Below are positions 1-6,477 of a stretch of 29,072 nt of DNA, piece after piece; within the stretch, counting starts at the first letter, position 1, and each line of letters opens with the position of its first letter. The notes under the pieces were generated by a model. It was not told the DNA's origin, did no database searches, and saw nothing but the letters and a program-made list of their open reading frames with translations. The stretch lies in assembly GCA_016742125.1 (NCBI GenBank), contig JACVCM010000002.1:1-29072 (forward strand), given 5' to 3'. Both the position numbers and the translations under genes were made by a program. This DNA is from Sphingomonadaceae bacterium. GTDB taxonomy: Bacteria; Pseudomonadota; Alphaproteobacteria; Sphingomonadales; Sphingomonadaceae.

Positions 1-1
1 C

Positions 2-1423
2 TACCCTAACCATGGCCACCAAACCGGCTTCGGCCACGAAGCGACGCCTGACGAAATCGACGCTGCGGGCGCCCAGGCCCAAACTGCCTTCCTGAAATGG
101 CGTTCGGTCACTGCGCCCCGCCGGGGCGAACTCGTTCGCCTGTTTGGCAATGCTTTGCGCGAGAATAAGGAAGACCTGGCCCGGCTCGTCACTATCGAAT
201 GTGGCAAGCCCCTGTCAGAAGGCTTGGGCGAAGTGCAGGAAATGATCGATATTTGCGATTTCGCAGTCGGCCTGTCGCGGCAACTGCATGGGCTGACCAT
301 CGCAAGCGAACGGCCCGGACACCGGATGATGGAGCAATGGCATCCTTTGGGACCGACGTTGGTGATTTCTGCGTTCAACTTTCCGGTTGCGGTCTGGGCG
401 TGGAATGCGGCGCTGGCACTTGTGTGCGGCAACAGCATTATCTGGAAGCCGTCGGAGAAAACGCCGCTGACGGCGGTTGCTGTGCAGGCGATTTTCGAAC
501 AGGCGACAGCCGATTTTGGCGATGCCCCCCTCCACCTGTCGCAGGTCGTGCATGGCGGCCGCGAAGTTGGCGAGGCCCTGGTCGCTGATCGCCGCTTGCC
601 GCTAATCTCCGCAACCGGCAGCACCGCAATGGGGCGCAAGGTCGGGCAGGTCGCGGCGTCGCGCTTTGCGCGCACAATTCTTGAACTTGGCGGGAACAAT
701 GCCGCAATTGTCAGCGACAAGGCCGATGTGGCGCTGGCCTTGCGAGGCGTGCTTTTCTCTGCCTTCGGCACCAGCGGGCAGCGCTGCACGAGCCTGCGAC
801 GGCTGTTTGTGCATGAGGCGATTTATGACAGCTTCATACCCGCACTCAAATCCGCTGCTGCCTCAATGGCAATTGGCGATCCGCTGGACAGCCGCCATCT
901 GGCCGGGCCGCTGATCGACCTGGCAGCGTTCGAGGCGATGGAGGCCGCGCTCGCGGAAGCGGCCGGCATGGGCGCGGATATCAGCGGCGGCGGGAGATTG
1001 TCGGGTCCGGGTGCCGGGATATATGTACAACCGACGCTGGTAGAGATGACATCCCATTCCGGCCCCGCGTTGCGCGAGACCTTCGCGCCTATTCTTTACA
1101 TCTTCCGCTATTCCGATCTGTGCGAGGCTATCCGCCTGCAAAACAGTGTCGGCGCGGGGCTTTCGTCTTCGATATTCTCGACCGACATTCGCGAATGCGA
1201 GCTGTTTATGTCAGCGGTCGGCAGCGATTGCGGCATCGCCAACGTCAATATCGGTACATCGGGCGCGGAAATTGGCGGGGCTTTTGGAGGCGAGAAAGAG
1301 ACCGGCGGCGGGCGCGAGTCTGGTTCGGATGCTTGGAAAGCCTATATGCGGCGCGCGACAAACACGATCAATTACTCGAACGAACTGCCGCTTGCGCAAG
1401 GTGTGACTTACGACCTAGGCTAG
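2..1423 (+). CDS. Aldehyde dehydrogenase, ALDH7 (aminoadipate-semialdehyde type), 5' partial
   Basis: NAD(P)+-dependent oxidation of an aldehyde to a carboxylic acid in the cytoplasm. The open frame runs in from the window edge with family-like sequence (NHGHQTGFGHEAT...) so the true start lies upstream; the internal TTG at 155 is not the start. The Rossmann region reads ISAFNFPVAVWAWNAALALV then WKPSEKTPL, a block typical of the ALDH7 family (alpha-aminoadipic semialdehyde / piperideine-6-carboxylate dehydrogenases of lysine breakdown). The catalytic glutamate sits in LELGGNN and the nucleophilic cysteine in GQRCTS; both are intact. The C-terminal GGAFGGEKETGGGRESGSDAWK block is also ALDH7-like. 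The stop is 16 bp before the carotenoid-oxygenase ATG, so the two are probably one transcript. The family call is firm. The substrate is not: lysine catabolism follows from the family, whereas the neighbour would suggest an aldehyde made by oxidative cleavage. Confidence 0.88.
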   Translation, partial: YPNHGHQTGFGHEATPDEIDAAGAQAQTAFLKWRSVTAPRRGELVRLFGNALRENKEDLARLVTIECGKPLSEGLGEVQEMIDICDFAVGLSRQLHGLTIASERPGHRMMEQWHPLGPTLVISAFNFPVAVWAWNAALALVCGNSIIWKPSEKTPLTAVAVQAIFEQATADFGDAPLHLSQVVHGGREVGEALVADRRLPLISATGSTAMGRKVGQVAASRFARTILELGGNNAAIVSDKADVALALRGVLFSAFGTSGQRCTSLRRLFVHEAIYDSFIPALKSAAASMAIGDPLDSRHLAGPLIDLAAFEAMEAALAEAAGMGADISGGGRLSGPGAGIYVQPTLVEMTSHSGPALRETFAPILYIFRYSDLCEAIRLQNSVGAGLSSSIFSTDIRECELFMSAVGSDCGIANVNIGTSGAEIGGAFGGEKETGGGRESGSDAWKAYMRRATNTINYSNELPLAQGVTYDLG

Positions 1424-1439
1424 GGTGCAGGAGAGATAC

Positions 1440-2900
1440 ATGCTCGTCGAAAAACTGCCGCCGGTCAAAGCAACGCTGCAACCCAGCAACCATCCTTATC
1501 TGAATGGCGCCTGGACCCCGCAGCATGCGGAGGTAACCGCGTTCGATCTTGAGGTGATCGAGGGCGAAATCCCCACCGACATTGACGGCGTCTATTTGCG
1601 CAATACCGAAAACCAGTTGCATCAGCCCTTGGGCCGGTACCATCCTTTCGACGGTGACGGGATGATTCACCAGATCGATTTTTCAGGCGGCCAGGCAAAT
1701 TATCGCAACCGTTTTGTCCGCACGCGATGCTTTCAGGCAGAGCAGGATGCGGGCGGCTCGCTTTGGGGCGGGCTGATGGACCGGGCGGGCACGTCGAGAC
1801 GGCCCGGCTTCGGCGCGCATGGCGGGCTGAAGGACTCGTCGAGCACTGATATCATCGTTCATGCGGGCAAGGCGGTTTCCACCTTCTACCAGTGCGGCGA
1901 AGGCTATGTGCTCGATCCCGAAACGCTGGAGCAGGAGGGTGTTGCTCCATGGGTGCCGCTTGACGGCATTTCAGCCCACCCGAAAGTCGATCCGCGCACC
2001 GGCGAGTTGCTGTTTTTCAACTATTCGAAACATGCGCCTTTCATGCATTACGGCGTGGTCGGACCGGATGGCAGGCTGGCGCATTATGTGCCTGTTCCGC
2101 TTCCAGGCCCGCGCCTGCCGCATGACATGATGTTCACCCCCAACTGGTCGATATTATGCGATTTTCCGCTGTTCTGGGACGAGGAGCTGTTGAAGCGCGA
2201 CGTGCATGTCACGCGATTGCACGCGGGAATGCCATCGCGTTTTGCGCTGATCCCGCGTCACGGCCAGCCGGAGGAAATCCGCTGGTTTGAGGCTGATCCG
2301 ACTTTCGTACTGCATTTTATCAACGCGTATGAAGATGGCGATGAGGTTGTGCTTGACGGCTATTATGAGGAAGACCCCTATCCTTCACCGATGGAAGGGG
2401 GCGGCGAGTTCGCACATATGATGGCCTATGTCGACATGCACAGCTTCAAACCTAAACTACATCGCTGGCGTTTCAACCTTGCCGACGGCACGACCCGAGA
2501 GGAGCGGCTGGACGACCGGATTCTCGAATTCGGAATGATGAATCAGCGTTATCTGGGATTGCCCTATCGCTATGCTTACAGCGTCACGTCAAAGCCCGGC
2601 TGGTTTCTGTTCACCGGCTTTGTGAAGCATGATCTGCACAGCGGCGATTCCTGGCAGGTGCAACTTGGCGAAGGCCGCTATGGTAGCGAGGCGCCATTTG
2701 CGCCGCGTCTGGACTCGGCGGATGAAGATGACGGTTATCTTGTCAGTTTCGTAACCGACGAGAATGACGGCACATCCGAGTGCATCCTCATCGACTGCAA
2801 GCGCTTCTCCGACGGCCCGGTTTGCCGCATCGCGCTGCCGCACAAGATTTCAAGCGGCACCCATGCGCACTGGGTGGAGCGTTCGCAACTGCGCCGGTGA
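1440..2900 (+). CDS. Carotenoid/stilbene cleavage oxygenase (RPE65 / lignostilbene dioxygenase family)
   Basis: Non-heme Fe(II) dioxygenase that splits a C=C bond of an apocarotenoid or stilbene into two aldehydes/ketones. The protein has 486 residues, usual for bacterial members. Four histidine iron ligands can be assigned: His180 (SAHPKVDP), His228 (LPHDMMFT), His292 (LHFINAYED) and, near the C terminus, His475 in GTHAHW. The early YHPFDGDGMIH block (68-77) is also diagnostic. I chose ATG 1440 over the in-frame GTG at 1425 because AGGAGA lies at 1429-1434, five bases before the ATG. No signal peptide is visible. It follows the aldehyde dehydrogenase by 16 bp, which fits a cleavage enzyme paired with an enzyme oxidising the aldehyde product (inference). 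Sphingomonads have several lignostilbene-type members, so stilbene and carotenoid substrates are both possible. It meets the next, convergent gene end to end with no gap. Confidence 0.92.
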   Translation: MLVEKLPPVKATLQPSNHPYLNGAWTPQHAEVTAFDLEVIEGEIPTDIDGVYLRNTENQLHQPLGRYHPFDGDGMIHQIDFSGGQANYRNRFVRTRCFQAEQDAGGSLWGGLMDRAGTSRRPGFGAHGGLKDSSSTDIIVHAGKAVSTFYQCGEGYVLDPETLEQEGVAPWVPLDGISAHPKVDPRTGELLFFNYSKHAPFMHYGVVGPDGRLAHYVPVPLPGPRLPHDMMFTPNWSILCDFPLFWDEELLKRDVHVTRLHAGMPSRFALIPRHGQPEEIRWFEADPTFVLHFINAYEDGDEVVLDGYYEEDPYPSPMEGGGEFAHMMAYVDMHSFKPKLHRWRFNLADGTTREERLDDRILEFGMMNQRYLGLPYRYAYSVTSKPGWFLFTGFVKHDLHSGDSWQVQLGEGRYGSEAPFAPRLDSADEDDGYLVSFVTDENDGTSECILIDCKRFSDGPVCRIALPHKISSGTHAHWVERSQLRR

Positions 2901-3965
2901 TCACGCTACAAATTCCACTTTCACGCCCGGCTTCACCATCCCGGCGAGCTTGGCCGCATCCCAGTTTGTCAGGCGCACACAGCCATGGCTTTGGACGCGA
3001 CCGATGGTGGCCGGTTCGCTGGTGCCGTGAACACCGTAATGCGGCTTCGACAGGTCGATCCAGACGACCCCAACCGGGCTGTTGGGGCCGGGCTTCAGGA
3101 TCTGCTTTTCCTTGTTGTCGCTGACGTCCCAGAACAGTTCGGGATTATAGTGAAAGTCCGGATTGCGCGCGACGCCCTTCACGGTCCAGTTACCAAGCGG
3201 CAACGGGTCTTTCTCGCTTCCTGTGGTCACCGGAAATTGCGCGATCAGCCTGTCATCTTCGCCAAAGGCCCGCAACCAGCCTGCCGATTTGTCCACCACA
3301 AGCCGGACTACTTCCGGTTGTTCGGCTGCTACGCCGAGCATCGCCAGCGTTACGTCCCATCCGCGTACCTTGTCCTCTGCACGCGGCGGCATCACGTCGG
3401 CGATGTTGGGAACGATGATGCTCTTGCCTGCGCCAATCGAGGTATCAGACGAATTCAGTGCTACCAATGTTTCCGGTGTCGTGTGGAACCGCTCAGCCAG
3501 CGCCTCCACCAGGTTGCGGTAGCCAAGTGCGGGCAGTTTCGCTTGGTCGGCGGCATCTTTGGGCAAGTCCGGGAAAAATTGCTGCTGGGCGAAGGAAGCG
3601 GGGATTATGACACGTCGCGTCACCGGCACCGACGGTGCGCGCCCAAGCGCAGCCTTGGTTTCGGCATCAAACTTCCCGGTTTCCTCCAGATTGTTTGCCG
3701 CCTGAAATCCGCGGAGCGCGATTTTCAGCGAGTCGCCCTGCTTGCCGTCGATAACGCCCGGAGAAAAACCGAGACGCGACAGTGCAATCTGGACCGGCAT
3801 CATTTCCAGTGAAGCGGGGGGCGCCGGAATATCGCCACTTGCCTCCGTGAACTCGAACGGGTTTGTTTCGGTTGCCGCCGGTGGTGCGGCGCGATCGCGG
3901 TTTTCGTCATTCTGCTGGCAGGCAGCAAGTGCGCAGACAAGCGCAAGCAAGGCGTAGTTTTTCAA
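2901..3965 (-). CDS. L,D-transpeptidase (YkuD) lipoprotein with peptidoglycan-binding domain
   Basis: Periplasmic enzyme that forms L,D cross-links in peptidoglycan or anchors proteins to it. The N terminus is a lipoprotein signal with lipobox LAAC (Cys16). A PG_binding_1-like region covers about 54-108 (VQIALSRLGFSPGVIDG...ALRGFQ), a LysM-like stretch about 149-187 (ERFHTTPETLVALNSS), and the YkuD catalytic domain about 219-353. Catalytic residues are visible as His313 (HYGVHGT) and Cys329 in SHGCVRLTN. The start is TTG at 3965: the frame is closed by a TAA seven codons upstream and no ATG or GTG gives a full signal peptide. No strong ribosome site is seen. The gene lies 64 bp downstream of tRNA-Arg on the same strand, so it could be read through from the tRNA promoter, though that is inference. 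The 3' end abuts the carotenoid oxygenase gene. Confidence 0.92.
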   Translation of the reverse strand: MKNYALLALVCALAACQQNDENRDRAAPPAATETNPFEFTEASGDIPAPPASLEMMPVQIALSRLGFSPGVIDGKQGDSLKIALRGFQAANNLEETGKFDAETKAALGRAPSVPVTRRVIIPASFAQQQFFPDLPKDAADQAKLPALGYRNLVEALAERFHTTPETLVALNSSDTSIGAGKSIIVPNIADVMPPRAEDKVRGWDVTLAMLGVAAEQPEVVRLVVDKSAGWLRAFGEDDRLIAQFPVTTGSEKDPLPLGNWTVKGVARNPDFHYNPELFWDVSDNKEKQILKPGPNSPVGVVWIDLSKPHYGVHGTSEPATIGRVQSHGCVRLTNWDAAKLAGMVKPGVKVEFVA

Positions 3966-4029
3966 GCGGAGTACTTTCGATGGTTATCCCGCCCTAACGC
4001 TGCGCAGCGACCGCTGTTCCGCCGGAAAT

Positions 4030-4106
4030 TGGCGCGCCCTGCAGGAGTCGAACCTGCGGCCTCAAGATTAGAAGTCTCGCGCTCTATCCAGCTGAGCTAA
4101 GGGCGC
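4030..4106 (-). tRNA. tRNA-Arg (anticodon TCT)
   Basis: A full cloverleaf can be drawn on the minus strand: acceptor GCGCCCT pairs with AGGGCGC, D stem GCTC/GAGC, anticodon stem CGAGA/TCTTG (one G-T pair), loop CTTCTAA with anticodon TCT, variable loop AGGCC, T stem GCAGG/CCTGC with loop TTCGACT, discriminator G, and an encoded CCA at 4030-4032. It reads AGA arginine codons. The 12-base palindrome CGCTGCGCAGCG lies shortly downstream, without a T run. Confidence 0.97.
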
Positions 4107-4135
4107 GCGCCGGGCTTGCCAATAACGGCTTTGCG

Positions 4136-4885
4136 ATGAAGTGCAAAGACGGTTATCACCACCGCATGCAAGATGCTCCGATTGTCAGCGAAAGCGCGAG
4201 CGCCGTTACCGGGCGGCAGTTTCGCTATTATGATTTTGTCATGGCGGCCTTTGTAGCGATTTTGCTGCTGTCCAACCTGATCGGCGCTGCGAAACTGGCG
4301 GATGTCGGGGGATATATTTTCGGTGCCGGTATCCTGTTTTTCCCGCTGGGCTATGTGATCGGCGATGTGCTGACCGAGGTATATGGCTATGCCCGCGCCC
4401 GTCGGGTCATATGGGCAGGCTTTGTTGGCCTGATTTTCATGGCGTTCATGAGTTGGGTGGTTGTAGAACTGCCACCTGCGGCCGGCTGGGAAGGGCAAGC
4501 CGCCTATGAAAGCGTCTTCGGGCAGGTTTGGCGCATCGTTTTTGCCTCGATCACGGCCTTCTGGGCCGGGGAATTCGTCAACAGCTATGTCATGGCACGA
4601 ATGAAAATCTGGACCGGCGGTAGGCATCTGTGGACACGCACAATCGGCTCGACCGTCGTAGGGCAGGGCGTGGACAGCCTGATTTTCTACCCTCTCGCCT
4701 TTTGGGGGGTATGGAGCAATTCGCAGGTCATCACCGTTATGGTCACCAACTGGCTTTTGAAAGTGGGCTGGGAAGTGGTGCTGACCCCTGTGACTTATAT
4801 CGTGGTTGGCTGGCTGAAACGTAAGGAAGGTGTCGATATTTTCGACGAGGGAACGAATTTCACTCCCTTCAGAACCAAGGTTTAA
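4136..4885 (+). CDS. Queuosine precursor transporter (YhhQ/VUT family)
   Basis: Inner-membrane protein of the COG1738/YhhQ family, which imports 7-cyano-7-deazaguanine-type queuosine precursors. The N-terminal hydrophobic block FRYYDFVMAAFVAILLLSNL is followed by about six membrane segments. Family-typical stretches are FFPLGYVIGDVLTEVYGYARARRVIW, AGEFVNSYVMARMK and RTIGSTVVGQGVDS. The length (249 aa) fits the family. The start is uncertain: ATG 4136 gives an unusual leader (MKCKDGYHHR), and in-frame ATG 4166 gives MQDAPIVS; neither has a clear Shine-Dalgarno site. The 4136 start is only 29 bp from the tRNA, within its likely promoter. The stop is one base before the next gene's ATG, so the pair is probably co-transcribed. 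Function rests on family membership; no queuosine synthesis genes are visible nearby. Confidence 0.9.
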   Translation: MKCKDGYHHRMQDAPIVSESASAVTGRQFRYYDFVMAAFVAILLLSNLIGAAKLADVGGYIFGAGILFFPLGYVIGDVLTEVYGYARARRVIWAGFVGLIFMAFMSWVVVELPPAAGWEGQAAYESVFGQVWRIVFASITAFWAGEFVNSYVMARMKIWTGGRHLWTRTIGSTVVGQGVDSLIFYPLAFWGVWSNSQVITVMVTNWLLKVGWEVVLTPVTYIVVGWLKRKEGVDIFDEGTNFTPFRTKV

Positions 4886-4886
4886 G

Positions 4887-5291
4887 ATGCAGGAAAGATT
4901 ACAGATACTGGCTGAAACATGGATCGGCTACAAGATCCGGCTGGTCGATTTTGTCGGACTGACGAACGATGCCATGCATGTGCATGGGTCGATCCTGATC
5001 CTTTTTGTGTCCGCGATCATCCTGCGGCGGCGGCCCGACAGCATCTGGTGCTGGTTGATCGTGTTCGCTGCGGAACTTTTCAATGAATATGCCGATCTAA
5101 AGGGCATAGCACCGGGTGAGGCGACAATCGATGCCGCAGTGCATGATCTTTACAACACCATGTTTTGGCCGACGGTCATTCTGATACTGGGCCGGTTCCT
5201 GTTTCCACCGCGCAAAAAAGAACCGCGCAAGAAAGCAGAAGATTCAGGCGAGTTCGCGGATCAGGCCTTCAAAGAGCCTGCGACCGTCTGA
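4887..5291 (+). CDS. Small hypothetical membrane protein
   Basis: I do not recognise a characterised family. The 134 residues contain two hydrophobic stretches, one around 30-43 (HGSILILFVSAIILRRR) followed by WCWLIVFAAELFNEY, and one near FWPTVILILGRFLF, and end in a basic then acidic cytoplasmic-type tail (PPRKKEPRKKAEDSGEF). I chose ATG 4887 over the in-frame GTG 4830 because AAGG precedes it by six bases and it starts one base after the yhhQ stop. Coupling to the transporter suggests co-expression, not a proven shared function. Its last 48 bp run antisense through the 3' end of purQ, so the C-terminal tail is encoded opposite purQ codons. Confidence 0.7.
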   Translation: MQERLQILAETWIGYKIRLVDFVGLTNDAMHVHGSILILFVSAIILRRRPDSIWCWLIVFAAELFNEYADLKGIAPGEATIDAAVHDLYNTMFWPTVILILGRFLFPPRKKEPRKKAEDSGEFADQAFKEPATV

Positions 5292-5912
5292 GCCGCCCTG
5301 CACCGCCTCGATCATGCGTTCGGGGTGGGGCATCATCCCAAGGACATTGCCTGCATCGTTCAGGATGCCAGCGATGTTTCGGGCTGAACCGTTGACGTTT
5401 TCGGCGTAGCGGAAGGCGATGCGGCCGTCGCCTTCGATCTGGTCGAGCGTGGCATCGTCGGCGAAATAATTGCCGTCATGATGTGCTACCGGAATGGTGA
5501 TTTCCTCGTCCGCATCATATTGGCTGGTGAAGATTGACTGGCTGTTCTCAACCTTGAGTTTGACTGCGCGGCACACGAAGCGAATGCCTGCATTGCGCAT
5601 CAGCGCACCGGGAAGCAACCCTGCTTCGGTCAGAATCTGGAAACCATTGCAAACCCCAAGCACCGGCACGCCGCGGCCAGCTGCTTCGACCACTGCCTGC
5701 ATGACCGGTGAGCGCGCGGCCATCGCCCCCGAACGCAAATAATCGCCATAGGAAAACCCCCCGGGTATCGCGATCAAGTCGAGCCCAGTGGGCAGCTGGC
5801 TATCGCGGTGCCAGACCATGCTCGTGTCCGCGCCCGTGACGTCGCGGATGGCCACTGCCATGTCGCGGTCGCAGTTGGAGCCCGGAAACTGGATAACGGC
5901 GGCTTTCATCAT
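5244..5912 (-). CDS. purQ: Phosphoribosylformylglycinamidine synthase, glutaminase subunit PurQ
   Basis: Supplies ammonia from glutamine to PurL in the fourth step of purine synthesis (FGAR to FGAM) as part of the PurL/PurQ/PurS complex. It is a class I glutamine amidotransferase with the nucleophile Cys88 in GVCNGFQ and the His196/Glu198 pair in MPHPERM; the oxyanion-region FSYGDYLRSGA is also present. Length (222 aa) is normal. It begins ATGATG, overlapping the TGA of purS, so translation is probably coupled. The 3' end overlaps antisense with the small membrane protein gene by 48 bp. purL is not in the window. Confidence 0.97.
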   Translation of the reverse strand: MMKAAVIQFPGSNCDRDMAVAIRDVTGADTSMVWHRDSQLPTGLDLIAIPGGFSYGDYLRSGAMAARSPVMQAVVEAAGRGVPVLGVCNGFQILTEAGLLPGALMRNAGIRFVCRAVKLKVENSQSIFTSQYDADEEITIPVAHHDGNYFADDATLDQIEGDGRIAFRYAENVNGSARNIAGILNDAGNVLGMMPHPERMIEAVQGGSDGRRLFEGLIRELA

Positions 5913-6142
5913 GCCGCCTGCTCAATCTCGAAATTCTCGATCACCATATTGGCAAGAAGCTTGCTGCACATTGCCTCCAGATCGGCTTTGGAAACACCCG
6001 GCTCATGATCGATTTCGATCAGGCGTCCGGCGCGGACATCGTTCACGCCTGTAAATCCGAGACCTTCGAGCGCATGATGTATTGCCTTTCCCTGCGGATC
6101 GAGAACACCATTCTTAAGGGTAACGAAGACGCGGGTTTTCAT
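5909..6142 (-). CDS. purS: Phosphoribosylformylglycinamidine synthase subunit PurS
   Basis: Small dimeric subunit that bridges PurL and PurQ in the FGAM synthase complex. The protein has 77 residues, a normal PurS length, and the typical core VFVTLKNGVLDPQGKAIHHAL then GFTGVNDVRAGRLIEID. The gene overlaps purQ at ATGATG. A purine-rich GAGGTAT stretch lies just before the ATG. It stands apart from purC, with the M16 peptidase gene and an opposite-strand small gene between them, so it likely has its own promoter in 6143-6324. Confidence 0.96.
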   Translation of the reverse strand: MKTRVFVTLKNGVLDPQGKAIHHALEGLGFTGVNDVRAGRLIEIDHEPGVSKADLEAMCSKLLANMVIENFEIEQAA

Positions 6143-6324
6143 GCGAGATACCTCAAGCTGCAGGTGGATGGCCTCCTATAGAAGCGGCACAAAATGAAAC
6201 AAGGGGGGAGATAGCGCGTAACCGGATTTTAACCCTGTTCGGCAATCTCGCCTTGATGGTAACCGGTTTATGGCCGTTCACCACAGTTGGTTCGTGGTGG
6301 CAATTCCGCCGATCGGAGGAACCT

Positions 6325-6477
6325 ATGGTTGGTTTGGCAACTGCGATGTTCATCGGGCTATTCGCCTTCGGCCACGAACTTTTTGGCTGGAGCGGCGTAC
6401 CGAATGACGAGGTGCAGCTGGGGCTGTTCCTCGCCTTCATCCTCGGCATTGTATGCGGATATAAAACCAAGGGTTAA
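6325..6477 (+). CDS. Small hydrophobic protein, 50 aa
   Basis: Unrecognised small membrane protein. The ATG at 6325 is preceded by GGAGG (6315-6319) at five-base spacing, the best ribosome site in the region, which is why I prefer it to the upstream in-frame start at 6253. The protein has two hydrophobic segments (VGLATAMFIGLFAFG and LGLFLAFILGIVCGY) joined by a short polar loop and ends KTKG. The gene is on the opposite strand within the interval between the M16 peptidase and purS. Its TAA and the peptidase TAA share the same four bases TTAA (6474-6477). Absence of known relatives and the short length limit confidence. Confidence 0.6.
   Translation: MVGLATAMFIGLFAFGHELFGWSGVPNDEVQLGLFLAFILGIVCGYKTKG

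Noticed and set aside
1..789. Long minus-strand open frame opposite the aldehyde dehydrogenase
   Set aside because: Shadow of the dehydrogenase codons; composition and lack of motifs do not fit a protein.
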